Below are positions 22,500 through 33,399 of a stretch of 64,000 nucleotides of DNA, piece after piece (position 1 is the stretch's first letter; every line of letters starts with the position of its first letter). The notes below the pieces were generated by a model, which saw only the letters and a program-made list of their open reading frames with translations, made no database searches and had not been told where the DNA came from. The DNA is from Dicyema japonicum (lineage: Eukaryota; Dicyemida; Rhombozoa; Dicyemidae), in NCBI GenBank assembly GCA_011109175.1, contig RDEW01000015.1:902882-966881 (forward strand), given 5' to 3'. The position numbers and the translations under genes are program-made.

Positions 22500-23850
22500 G
22501 AAGATATCTGAAACTCTAGGTTCAGGACAAATGAAGCGCCGGATTTATGTAGGATCCTGGTTTATTATTACACCGGGTTAAAAGGAAAGAGTAAGTTTCC
22601 AATAAGTGACCCCAGACCGACATGGGGGTCCTATTTGACTTGGACAAGAATTCTGGATAGCTCTCCAGAAACGACATGTGGCTATCTTTATCTAAGGCGG
22701 TTTTTAAGGTATTTGTACATGGCTTCATAGAGGGGCAGAGTAGTAGCCCTCACAATCTTCTGCTGTCATCCAATCAAAACTGCTTCCAGAAGGGATGAAA
22801 TAAAGTTGTGGTTAATGACTTTTTTGGCAGCTTCCTGGATTGCGGATATTTTCAGGAAAGAAGAGTGTGAAATGGCCGTTTACCACGACTCACTTATGTA
22901 GGTTAATGCCGGATGTACAATTTCCGATAGACATCAGAAAAGGGCCCAATATTTCTTCAAAGGGGTTTTAAGATTATCTTCAGGATTCTTATTCTCGCAA
23001 GTTCCCCAGTCATCCTATTCTCCACATAATTTGCGAATGTAAGTATGGTTGGTATGGTCGTAAAAGGGCACATCGTTTACCGTGGTCTTAGGCCTCCTTG
23101 TATAACGTTGTCTGCAAGATGTAAAGAGGGTCACAAATGATTTTGTGATACCTCTATGCGTATTCCTTTCAACCATTGAGTTAAGAAATTGAGCATTCTT
23201 TGAACCATTTGAGCAGCGACTTCGTAGTCCCTGTCTCTTGCAGCAATTATGTTGTTCGCATATGGAAATGGGATTGTTTTCGTCCGTTGGTTGTGGCATG
23301 CAGTGTATGTACAAATTGAACAGTGTTGGTGATAGTGGGGATCCTTGGGGCACCCCATTTGGGAGAAGGTGTTGTCTCGATTTGATCCTATCGCAGAATA
23401 CCTGCCAACACCTTCCACTTAGAAAGTTAGAGAACCATCTTTCCAGATAAGCTTGAATATCCGTTTCAAATATTTTTCTCGTTAGAGACTTTCCTAGGCC
23501 TGAAACAAATGCTCTGGTAATGTGCAGAGAAACATGAACAGTCATTAAATATGACTTCGGCGCGTTGAATCCTGATATAAATTGGGAGAGGGTTGTCAAG
23601 TGTGCTGAAGTTGAGTGGTTACCTCGGAATCCATGTTGAAAGGCAGACGTTGGAACGTCACCTTAAATACAATCGAGGACTACGCTTTCGAGAATTCTTG
23701 AAAAAGCGCATAGGATTGATATTCGCCGGGAGCGATTTTTAATCACTGATTTTTTTCCACCTCCGAGTTCTGCACAGAACCATTTATACTTGTCGGATCT
23801 TTTGGCTGTAGCGTTATTGTTAGTCGCCGGTTTCTTTCACTCTAAATAAA
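22500..23850 (-). mobile_element. Jockey-like LINE, RT domain
   Basis: Minus strand: a RAFVSGLGKSL block near 23510, LPNGVPQGSPLSPTLFNLYI near 23370-23310, a decayed YADD equivalent reading PYANNIIAARDRDYE near 23270-23225, then thumb segments with FVTLFTSCRQRYT near 23130-23090. The C-terminal remainder reaches about 22520. Frameshifts divide it. It is the same family as 45.2-46.0, 46.4-47 and 31.9-33.0 kb. Confidence 0.8.
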
Positions 23851-23869
23851 TAACTATTTATCTTTTAGC

Positions 23870-24640
23870 TTTATTTAAAATCCAATGATTCACTAAAGAC
23901 TTTGTGTTTGAAATTTGGTGTGGATTTTTCTTACGAAGCGATCTCGCTTAGTATCTTTAATCACAAGGAACAAACATTGAACTATTTTAAAATACCAAAA
24001 GAAAAACTATAAAAAAGGATAAAAATAGCTTCATTAATAAATCCCTACAAATCCGCAAACTATTCAGGGTTTTTTAAAGTTGCATAAATTGTCTCCAATA
24101 GTGTGGTTTTCTTTATTTTATGTAAGTAACCCTCATAGTCGATAGTGTTATACTTCCGTATGTAGAAATGTCTATAACAAATATTCCCTAAATAATCTTC
24201 TGAATTATTAAAACTATTCTATTCAGTAACGATTGTTACTTTTTAAATCATTAATTACACGAACAGGAGACCCTCGTGAGCGCTGATGGTTATTTGAGCG
24301 AATCTCGCTATCCTGAGAGGAATAGCCACGCAGTCAGGGCAGCCGCTATATGACCGTTTACTCTCTTTTTTTCATTAACTATTTTAATCATTAATAATCG
24401 CCAAGATTTTCAAAACTCAATATAGTCTCTGCAATGATGATGCGATAGCCATGGTCGGTATTATAAGTTATGAATTTTTAGAACAAAAATGCCAAAATAC
24501 GATATTTATCATCGTATTTAACGCAGGCACAATTTGGTTGCAATTTAACTGTATGATAATATATATACTGTAATACGAATAATTTATACAATTAAACGAA
24601 ATAGCAAATGCGATCGTCTTTTCCTTGAATATTGTAATGA
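23870..24640 (+). repeat. Dispersed non-coding repeat R1, copy 1
   Basis: Blocks shared with 63625-64000: ttaaaatccaatgattca near 23872, aaaaaggataaaaatagctt then aaatccgcaaactattca near 24010-24070, and taatacgaataatttata with gatcgtcttttcc near 24570-24622. The middle block also occurs at 40175-40290, immediately before a Helitron helicase remnant. A family B LINE 3' scrap (24262-24340) lies inside this copy. Confidence 0.65.
24262..24345 (+). mobile_element. LINE family B, terminal scrap
   Basis: Reads WLFERISLS and then continues in a shifted frame, and matches at the DNA level the reverse complement of about 50975-51025 (tatttgagcgaat, then ctgagaggaatagccacg with small changes). It is the last ~25 codons of a family B element. 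Confidence 0.5.
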
Positions 24641-25934
24641 ACAGATAGAACATAATCATGTAATGCATAAGAGTATCTGCAAAAGAGGAGACATCAGAGA
24701 TGTCTTACTAAAAGAATCTCAAATATACTAAAGTCTTACTAAAGACGTCTTAGTGAAGAGTGCAAAAAATTAAATTGGATTTACTAGAATTGTAGCTCAG
24801 GTTCTGAATGGACAAGAAAAGTAACCCAAAGACTGAACATATTGCTAGCCACCCATCTGTCCATAAGGAAGAGGCATAGAAAGTTAATATTATTGAAGGA
24901 AGGCGAACAAGCTGACATCTCGCCATAAATGAAACAAAAATCAAGTGTGGAGAAACTTTAATGGATACTACTTTGTGAACATACTGTAGACAGAAAAACC
25001 ATCCTCGCTTTTGAGAGTCTTTAAGTCGTCCCACAATAACATATCCGATCTCGATAACTCAGTTTTATCGACTCTTCAGAAGTTTGAAAAGCGGTAGCCG
25101 CATAAAGGAAAGTCACTCAAGTGTTTATTTAACTTTGTCTCCATCATTTTTTAAATCCACTCGAGAAATGCAACAAAAGGTGTTATCAATCTGTAGAGAT
25201 TAAGACATTAAGTGCAATAGAGGTATATCACCACCTCTGATTAACTAACCACTTAGCTAGCTGGTCAAATTTAACCTCCGGTTATTTTAAAGCAATATTT
25301 ATCAATAAAGTGCCATAAACTGAATGGAACCTTCTCTTAAGTGTTCGAACGCTACGAACACCATCTTAGTCGACTCTGACATACTCGAGCCATTTAAATT
25401 GTTACAAATCGATAAGGCCTGAATTTGACTTAACCAAAAAAAATAATACTTTTTTAATCGATAGTAACTAAACGAGTCGATATAATAGAAATATACCATC
25501 AAGAGATTCCAGTCTCTTTTATTAGCATCTCCATTTATTCCCAGTGCTTTTTGCCCGATCTAACGCACTTTCGGTAGGTACAACTGACGGAATTCCGCCG
25601 GATCTTCTGACAAAGACCACAATGAGAGTTGCTCTTTAATAGTGGCAAAAAGTTTTGTATTAATTTTGATTTGAAGTCAATAATTTTTTAAAGATATGCC
25701 AAAAATTTCCAAATATTGTGCTTAAAGTAATTGATTGAAAAAATTAATAAAATGGCTATTAATTAATTTTATGCTTAATTTTCCCCCGCACCGGAACTAA
25801 GAAAATATAATTTTTCATAGGAATGCCTCAAAATGCAAGATTTCCCTTCCTATTAGAGTGGCGTCATGTGATCCACCTGTTTAAGTGGCACCCAGTTCCA
25901 GGCCGGCACGAAAAATGATAATTTGCTCTCTCCC
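24641..25934. other. No gene seen
   Basis: 1.3 kb of AT-rich sequence with short frames on both strands but no motif, repeat or splice arrangement I can support. Confidence 0.4.
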
Positions 25935-26095
25935 ACTCCACTGGAGAGGTTTCCACAACTGCAGGTATGGACGTCTTTTTCCTTTTATGCTGATTCTGGA
26001 TGGACTCTGTTTATGTAGAAGAGGATACAGGATACACTCAACTAGTTGTTTACTTTAACTTCTTTCTAGGTGTATCGGGGGTTAATAAATAAATT
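25935..26095 (+). repeat. LINE 3'-end repeat, third copy of the 16.4-16.8 kb family
   Basis: ccactggagaggtttccaca ... tggatggactctgttta ... ctagttgtttactttaactt and the tail gggggttaataaataaatta match 16635-16800 over about 160 bp with scattered changes. Confidence 0.75.
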
Positions 26096-26119
26096 AATTA
26101 ATTAAATTAAATAAAAACA

Positions 26120-26190
26120 AAAATTAATCAAAAAATGGTAACATGCCGACATAATCGACGTTGCCTTGCCTCTCACGATCGGATCACCAA
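26120..26190 (-). mobile_element. LINE family B, terminal scrap
   Basis: Minus strand reads PIVRGKATSIMSAC. The DNA (cgtgagaggcaaggcaacg) is close to 41450 and 55625. Last ~20 codons only. Confidence 0.5.
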
Positions 26191-26224
26191 CTAACTAAGT
26201 GGACGAAGGGGACATGTATGTCTC

Positions 26225-27050
26225 GGAGGACTAAAATCTATCTCACGTCTCCTCCTCAACGGAGTTCCTCAAGCATCTTTTTTATCTTCTACTCTGTTTA
26301 ACCTCTTTCTGGGCGATCTCCGGAATCTTGAATATGATAATGATGTTCTACTTCCCCATGCGGATGATATTGTGTTGGCTTGGCGAGATCGGGACAAAAC
26401 AGAAGGCCACAGAAAGAATACAAGCTTAATGCCTGGATGATGGAAAACTGGCTCATGGTAAATGCAGATAAGTCGTCTACGTCACTTTTTACCTCTGACA
26501 AAAGATTGGGAAGGAAGACAGTCACTAAGAAATTAAACAAGGTCGGCATCCCTTCGACTGATGTCAAAGAATCTGGGTGTGACAATTGATATGCATTTCT
26601 GTCTTACACCACACGTAAAAAAACATTTAATTGAAATGCGAGAAGAAACTGAACGTATTGAAAAGTTTATCGTAAATACGGAAGAGAGGTACTCACTTGG
26701 TCCTGATCCACAAACAGTACATCGAGCCATGTTTCTCATATTCATGCGCCTCGTGGGGACCTTTCATTTCTTGGAAGAATATGAGGAAAATCGAGGAAAT
26801 GCAAAAAAGGGCTTTTTTGAGTAACGGAACATTGGATTTGTGAAGATCACAGAACCGGACCGACGCCTCTAGAAGCCCTTATGAGACTTTACTCCAGATC
26901 ACGGGACAGTCAGCAGTCCTGTATTTTCATGCGAGGCACGAGGGAATAACACAGGCAAAGATTAGGTAGCTGTTAGAATAAATCGGGATCACGTGATAGT
27001 TAGTTTGGTTTTACCGTGGTCTTGGGTTTGTTAAATAAACAATAAATAAA
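26225..27050 (+). mobile_element. RT fragment and 3' tail of a LINE
   Basis: Plus strand: LLNGVPQASFLSSTLFNLFL near 26248-26310, HADDIVLAWRDRDK near 26357-26400 (HADD in place of YADD), then NLGVTIDMHF and thumb-like sequence to about 26830. The tail near 26983-27050 (gatcacgtgatagtta, gttttaccgtggtctt, aataaacaataaataaac) also occurs at 1514-1560. Confidence 0.75.
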
Positions 27051-27056
27051 CGGAGA

Positions 27057-27345
27057 TCAACTGGAGAATCCACTGAGTCTCACGTGCGACGTGGCTTTTG
27101 AGTGAACCACAAGTCCAAACCTCTTAAAGAAACGAAACGGTTTCCCGCTTATTCCTCTATTTGTCTCAACTATGATGGACCAGAATGTGAACCGGTCAAG
27201 CAGCATTTGTATTTTTTCCTTGACCACCCTCAAGATATGTCCAAAAAGTCTCCATGAAGAATCCGTTATCTTCAGGCTTATTGCATTGCAGCCAGATTTC
27301 TTATAGATTGCTCCATCCAAAATTCTGGTCGTCAAACCTCTCTGC
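27057..27345 (-). mobile_element. Chimeric LINE C-terminus
   Basis: On the minus strand a family A-like segment (RILDGAIYKKSGCNAISLKI, then SSWRLFGHILR) passes in the same frame into a family B-like segment (LLDRFTFWSIIVETNRGISG, then PFRFFKRFG). The two C-termini are normally separate here, so the copy is either a recombinant or a third LINE family with both features. Confidence 0.6.
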
Positions 27346-27845
27346 CTTCTATTTTGAAGTTTACGATTTTTTGTAATAAAAAAGATATAATATTTATTGT
27401 TTCTTTTACGTTACTCAACGTCATGAAGAACAATTGTTGCCTTGCAGATTTTATTAAATCATTTATTATTGAGACGATTACGACTACTACTTAAAACCAG
27501 TCTTTAATTCTGATCAACAGTTCTCATTGATTTAGAAACCAAATTCAAGTAAGCAAAAATAAATTTGACAAAATTGCGGTTAACTAATCAATATTTTTCA
27601 ACATTCTGCCCACGAAACGTTGGTTTGCATGGTAACCTTGATTTTGGGATATACAGTTCATAGAAGCAAGTAAGGATATCTACTTTGTTGTATGGCTTAC
27701 TCCAAAGGTCATATGCACCTTTTAAAGCAGATGAAATCAAATCGGTTTTTCATTGACTAATCGTAAAGAAATTGAATGACGCAAGTAGCGCCTTTAGGGG
27801 CAAGCTATAAATTATAATTTATATCAGAAACCGATATTTTGGTAA
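27346..27845. other. Intergenic, upstream of the coiled-coil gene
   Basis: No coding or repeat signal. A pyrimidine-rich acceptor-like sequence (tttatatcag) ends at about 27828, 18 bases before the ATG of the next gene. It could serve trans-splicing, but this is not demonstrable here. Confidence 0.4.
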
Positions 27846-28564
27846 ATGTTGTCCACAAGTTTTCCAAAGCTGCAAATTCCTTCAATTTCGATCCCCTCAA
27901 GGACAGAAACGTGCAAAACTTATAATACCAAGCTGCCAAAAAAATGTGATAAAGGAGTTTTGATGACTTCAATGAACGAAACATTGAGAAAATACTCCAA
28001 AATTAAAAAAGAAACAAACCTCGATTGGCTTTACCACCAATCGATTGGTGCTACAGATCAGATAAATATATTGCCCCTCAGACGAATTCCGTTCACAGCA
28101 AACTACGGCAAAGAAACGACCTATTTGAACTACTTTAACCAAGAAAGGGCGAAATTGATGAAAAAAAGAGAATTCAATCGATTGACTTCAGCTGCCAAAA
28201 AGCCAATTTATGGGAATATTAGTGAAAAGGAAGTCTACAGGAAAAATATCAGAGATATCCTCAAATACCAAATAACTGAGAAAGACCGAGAAATTAAAAT
28301 AGCTAAAAGAACACTGGCAGAAGAGTTTGACCACATATTAGCTACGGATATTTTAGCACGTGAAAACCAAAGTAAGATTGTGCGTGAGAAAACGATTTAT
28401 CTGAGACAGTTCAGAGATGCTAACAAAACGGTTTCTAACATGGCATATTTTAGTTGATGGAAGAAAAGTGGGCTGAGGCAAAAGAAGTAAAAAAAAGGGA
28501 AATTATCGTTGAACAAGACATGCTCAAATTGGATCCTATAAACTGGAGCAGGTCGCTTACATAA
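27846..28564 (+). CDS. Coiled-coil protein, function unknown
   Basis: A 231-residue protein from two exons (27846-28430 and 28454-28564) joined over a 23-nt GT-AG intron. Without the splice the frame would end at TGA just past the donor. The reading continues naturally as FRDANKT then LMEEKWAEAKEVKKREI. The N-terminal ~60 residues are low in structure. There is a conserved-looking aromatic block (RRIPFTANYGKETTYLNYF), and the last 150 residues are charged and helical with several heptad stretches (EKDREIKIAKRTLAEEF). It ends LDPINWSRSLT. I do not recognise the family; the composition resembles axonemal or microtubule-associated coiled-coil proteins, but this is only an impression. TIPIN follows 106 bp downstream on the same strand. 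Confidence 0.8.
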
Positions 28565-28670
28565 TTTTCACATTTTGATTTTGAAACTAATTTTAACATG
28601 AATTAATTATATATTTTTAAAATAATTTATTTTAATTAAAAAACATTTTATTACTCCAAAAATTGACGTG

Positions 28671-29161
28671 ATGCATCGTGAAGAGGATGAATATATTCCT
28701 GATAATTCATCAGAGTCCGAAATAGAAGAGAAAGTGCCTGATGTGGGTTAAAATTGACAAATAATTTCTAGAACCGGTCAAAAAACAGATTCCGGAAGAT
28801 GAAAAGCCACCAAGAAAACCGCGTGCAAAACTTCCCAAATTGGATTCTGAAAAGTAAAAAATGTGTAACTTATAGGCTTACGAGTGATAAAGGAATTAAA
28901 AGTTTATACAAAATTATGCAAAAATATAATTTTGATGATAAATTAAGCGTTCATTCAGAATTGAACAAATTTATGAGCAAAATTGAGATGTGGGCGCACT
29001 TTATGTGTCCTCATATGAAGTTTGATCAAGTCATCGAGAAATGCGAAACTTTGGGTCAGAAAAGAGACATTCAGGTTCAGAGTTGCTATATTTTAAAGAA
29101 TTACATGGAAAGGCTCAGAAATGGATTCGATCTCGATGACCAGGCAATAAATGTAGATTAA
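28671..29161 (+). CDS. TIPIN: TIPIN/Swi3/Csm3 replication-fork protection protein
   Basis: TIPIN pairs with Timeless and stabilises stalled replication forks. The 147-residue product joins exons 28671-28746, 28772-28853 and 28876-29161 across introns of 25 and 22 nt, ending in TAA. An acidic N-terminus (EEDEYIPDNSSESEIEEK) leads to a basic PKPR-rich segment (PPRKPRAKLPKLDSEK). The Swi3 domain follows: LTSDKGIKSLYKIMQKYNF, then the diagnostic IEMWAHFMCPHMKFDQVIEK and LGQKRDIQVQSC. These match the LxSExGLPxL and MExWAHxLFPKxxFxDFIxxVExLGxKKxVQ blocks of the family. The protein is shorter than vertebrate TIPIN (~300) and lacks the long C-terminal tail with its RPA-binding region. Its closeness to the upstream gene suggests possible co-transcription. 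Confidence 0.9.
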
Positions 29162-30372
29162 ATTTTTAATTAAAATTTCTATTAATTCTGCTTATAGTTG
29201 CTTGATTTTCGTTATATAAATCATTAAGAGAGCAGTTAGCCAAATGGTTAACGACGACGTCTTTCTATTGCACAAAATGTCTACTTAGCTTGGGTGATGT
29301 CTTCCTTATTGTGTGCCTAAACGAGGTAATGGACTTGGGAGACGTCAGATGCAACAATTCTGATGACGGAAATGTCTCTTTCGTAAGATCCGGATCTTTT
29401 TACCTCAAGATCACCGGATTAGAAAAAGTTAACTAATAACTAAGTGATCCAGGTTTTCCAAGTTCTGGCTCTCGTTCGGGGTCCTCGAAGATCTAACAGA
29501 ATTGTTAAAAAACGGGGACGGTCTCATTCTCCATAGATTCCCCGCATTTTCTAGATAGTCAGATGTAGAGATTGAAAGCGGACTGCCGGTTTTCATTGCC
29601 CACTGTAGAAATGACTTCACTCTCCACCTTAGATGTTCTTCAACATTCACAGTTTTCTTATTTATTATTTTTCAAGGCAGCAAGTTGTGCGGCTTCTAAT
29701 TTCTGAGACGACGATCAGAAATCATCGAGCTCCAGGAAGGACATGCGTATTAGATTACTGGCAGTATGAATTGTCTGTAAATTTTCTGTAGTAAAAGGTG
29801 TTGCGCCCGATTGGTGATTGGACAAAATTTTCAATATGTTGGTCCTCCTCTTGACCTTGGTAATAACGTCATATACGTGTTTTGCCGAATGTCAGGAGAG
29901 TATCCAACTTTAATCCTAGTATTGTTGGAGATTTTTTCATAGGAATTTAATATCCAAACAATTTGATTTTGGGAGAGTATAATGATCTTCTATATGTAGA
30001 GAAAATTGTTATAAACGACTTTCCTGTAGAAACTTCCAGTCGATTTGATGTGAGCCAATGTTCCAGCATACTAATATGTCACAGGCGTAACGCATGGGCA
30101 GCCTGTTACATTTTTTCGACCTTGAAAAGGTCTTTTGATTATCCGACATTATTATTATTATTACCCCCAGGATCACTGGGTCAAAAAGAAAGAAATAAAA
30201 GTTCTCATCTAACTAAGTGATCCCAGACCGACAAAGGTGAGGATGAGTCCCTCATTGGATTATCCGACATTTAATTTTATATATCCGATTTATATCGTGA
30301 TTTAATCCTGTTAAATTAGTTTTTTATTCATAAATGTTATGATTATAAAGATTTTATTTTTTTATAGCGGTA
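29162..30372. other. Mostly unassigned; LINE debris
   Basis: A minus-strand open stretch at 29650-29429 and the phrase 'aagtgatcccagaccgaca' near 30211-30229 (near-identical at 22605) suggest retrotransposon 3' material. No host gene seen. Confidence 0.35.
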
Positions 30373-31830
30373 AACCTAGATTTCTAGCGTGATTTATAGC
30401 ATGGAAGATTATTTTGTTGCAATGGCTTCTTACAAGGGTTTTGTGAAAGATTGCGTTGAATATCAAACTTTAAAAGATGCTTTGCATGATAAATTTCCCG
30501 AAAATCTTCCGAGTCACCGAAAATATAGGTTTGTAAAGAAGATAGAGAATTTTTCTATTATCAATGACAGGCATTGTAAATTTTCAATAATTTTAGACTG
30601 TATCTTAAATCAACTGATTCCAAGTTAGTCATATCCCTGGATAATGAAACCGAAATGGAGCATGTTGCGAAATCGTTGCACGAGTTTTTCACACGGAGGA
30701 GTCAATAAAATTGAGTATGAATGTCGACAAAGATACTTCACTGTAAAGAATGAGATTATCAGAAAAGTCATTCGAAATTGTGAAGTCTGCAAATTTTCGC
30801 CTCCTTTAAAAGTTCGTGATTTTTTATGATTGGAGATATAAATCACCATGTGTTTGCTTCTTCTCCAAATGAACGTTTTCAGGTAGATCTAATAGACCTG
30901 AAAAAATTTTCAACATTAAATGAAAATTTCAAATGGATTTTAACGGTCATTGACAGGCTGGTTTTTTTTTAATTTATAGATTCACTTTTGTACGACCACT
31001 CTATAATAAGTCTGGTAAAGAAGTATGTGAAAACTTAAGATCTTTGTTCCGCCTGAATGGGCCATGTAAATTTCTTCAGTCGGACAATGGTTCTGAATTT
31101 AAAAATCAAGAAATAACAAAACTTTGCGAAGATTTTAACATTAAGCAAATTCACGGAAGGCCTAACAATCCACGAGCACAAGGAACTGTCGAAAGATTTA
31201 ATCAGACGATCACGAGGAAGTTGTCAAAAATGCTGGATAACAGTGAAAAAAAAGTGGCTTGATAAATTAGAAAGTGCTGTCTACAATTACAACATATCGG
31301 TCCATTCATTTTCCAACTAAAGTCCTTTCGAAAGATATCGAGGAATTAAGGGAATAAATTCAATAATTAATGGTTATACTTAACATTATAACTTAGATAA
31401 TTTAAGTGCTGAGTGTGCGATTCCAGAACAAATTGACGATTTGGTTAATTGTTCGACTCCAGAATCTATTGAAAATTCACGTAGTTTGATTTAAAAAAAT
31501 TTATATCTAGATAACTCCCAGTCAGATAATTCGTGTCCGAATGCGAAGAGATTCAACTTCGAAATTAAATCAATTAAAGAAAATTCGAATTATTACAAAG
31601 CTATGAACAGGAAAATGAATGTTCATAATAGTAAATATACTTTTAACATGGGAGATAAAGTATGAATCACTGGATAAGTTTGAGTCTCAGTATTATCCAG
31701 TTGCATAAAAAATTAATATTTTATCGAATAATCGCGTGGAGGTAGTTTTAAATAGTTTAATTTGATAGATAAAAAATTCGAAAGGAGAAATATCGACTGT
31801 ATTAATGAGTAGACTAAAAAAAGTTACTTA
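30373..31830 (+). mobile_element. DDE-integrase element (Ginger/KRBA2-type or gypsy-related), dead
   Basis: Plus strand across broken frames: a zinc-binding-like block (SFSHGGVNKIEYECRQRYF, then VIRNCEVCKFSPP) at 30680-30805, DLIDLKKF near 30883-30905 and LTVIDRL near 30940, LQSDNGSEFKNQEI near 31075-31110, and HGRPNNPRAQGTVERFNQTI near 31152-31210. The D, D and E positions of an integrase core are all visible. The tail ends in FNMGDKV near 31640-31660. HGRPxxPxxQGxVER is typical of Ginger/KRBA2-like transposases as well as of gypsy integrases. No reverse transcriptase is adjacent, which favours the DNA transposon reading. Terminal repeats were not found. Confidence 0.75.
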
Positions 31831-31889
31831 AATTTAATTTTTTGTGGTTAATAAATCATTTATAAAATTAATTTAAGTTAATCTTGGTT

Positions 31890-33012
31890 CAAGGTTAATG
31901 TAACAGGCTGCCCATAGGTAACGCTTGGCCTAATATAACTTTGAAGTTTTATCCCTGCCTTCTCATAGTTTGAGTCTCTCGTCGCAAGAACAATGTCTAC
32001 TGCGTAGAGTATCAATGATCGGGATCATCATTGGTGGGAAGGTCATTGGTGTACAAGTTGAAGAGCAGGGGAGAGAGAGATGAACCTTGAGGGACACCAT
32101 TCGGCAATAAACGGGATTTAGATTTTCTGTTGTCCGACATCACTTTCCTTTTCTTCCATTTAAAAAATTCGACAGCCATCTTTTAATGTTTGGAATTATT
32201 AGAGTGTCAGTTTCTCTATCCGGGACATGGAGTCGAATGCTTTCTTCAAGTCTATTGAAGCCATTATGGTCCTTTTATGGGTAACCAGAAAATTCATCTA
32301 AAACAATTCGTCTAAATCGTCATGTTTTTCTAATAACAATTAAATCATTTTATTCAAGATATTTAAAAGAAATATTGTGAGCTATTCCTCTAAGATATTC
32401 ATTTATATTGCCAAATCTAAAATTTTAACAATTCTTTTTATGCGTGAAGCACTTTCGCGAAAACACTTTATTGGGGATTGTACCTCTCTTCCAGCTACAA
32501 ATTGTTCGAATAATGATTCATTCAAATTTTTGTTCTTTTTTCAGACACTCGATAAATTTCCATATATTAGGGTGGTGCGATCCAACTTGTGTTTGAAAGG
32601 ATCTATTCCAACCTTTAAAAAATATTAATATAGAATCATTCCTACAATCTACGGAATTATTAATCATTCCTTCCCTCCATATAGAAGGTATCATATTATT
32701 GTTCACAGATAGAGTATAAACGTATGATAGGAATTCGGTTGCTTTTTCAACAAGGTGTTTCAGTTCCATCATCGACACATTGTCAGCACCTCGGGAACGG
32801 GAGTTTTTGGCATCCATCATTGTGTTTCGAATTTCTTGCGGATTAAAGACAATCAAGTCGTATGATGGATACAACTTCTTGTTGACTCTGTGTTCCCTAG
32901 AGAATTTTTTATGACTGATTGCGACATAGTGTTTTATTAAAATATTTGGGTCAATGTTGCTACATCCCTGTCCGTGAAAGACTTTCTCAGAGCCTTCATT
33001 GCAACATCTCAA
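31890..33012 (-). mobile_element. Jockey-like LINE, RT domain
   Basis: Minus strand: N-terminal RT region at 33012-32640 (VFNPQEIRNTMMDAKNSRSRGADNVSMMEL is split over several sub-blocks, and SRGADNVSMMELK is the typical KxPGxDxI block), then LPNGVPQGSSLSPLLFNLYT near 32110-32050. The catalytic YADD is decayed near 32000. Ends at about 31890. Confidence 0.75.
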
Positions 33013-33164
33013 ATATTTAATTTTCCTCCATATCAGCGTCTCGGATGTATTTGGCGATAGAGAATCAATAAGTGATATCCATCGCTTCTTGATTCTAGAT
33101 TGGGTTGTTAATTTGTATGAGTCACAGCTGCATGCATATGATTATTTATCTCAACACTGCAATT

Positions 33165-33350
33165 TACACAGCGCCATATTATCTATAGCTCTTCCCAGAC
33201 AAGACACACACTTTATTTTTAGTAAAGAACAGTTATCTAACTAATTGTAAAGGGAGAATCAAGAAATGCTCTTCACTTCTTTTTTCTTTTTGTTGGATGT
33301 GAGTCCTTTTGTAGACGATCCCGTTCCGCGGTGAGATTTTCACTGATTTT
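33165..33350 (-). repeat. SINE, 5'-truncated copy
   Basis: Matches the 3' two thirds of the SINE at 43000-43290 (forward-strand landmarks: agacaagacacacactttat, cttcacttcttttttctttt and gttccgcggtgag). It lacks the tRNA-like head. Orientation minus. Confidence 0.75.
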
Positions 33351-33399
33351 TATAAAAAATTTTAAATTTATTGGAATAAAAAATGAAAAAATTCAGCTT

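Noticed and set aside
24750-25502. Minus-strand membrane proteins at 24750-25034 and 25302-25502
   Set aside because: The hydrophobic character follows from T-rich codons in AT-rich DNA; no start context, motif or splice arrangement supports a gene.
30373-31830. An endogenous retrovirus or complete gypsy element
   Set aside because: Only integrase-type domains are present, with no reverse transcriptase, protease, gag or LTRs around them; a DNA transposon of Ginger type fits better.
32377-33244. Plus-strand frames at 32377-32628 and 32999-33244
   Set aside because: They overlap a minus-strand LINE RT region and a SINE and have no independent support.
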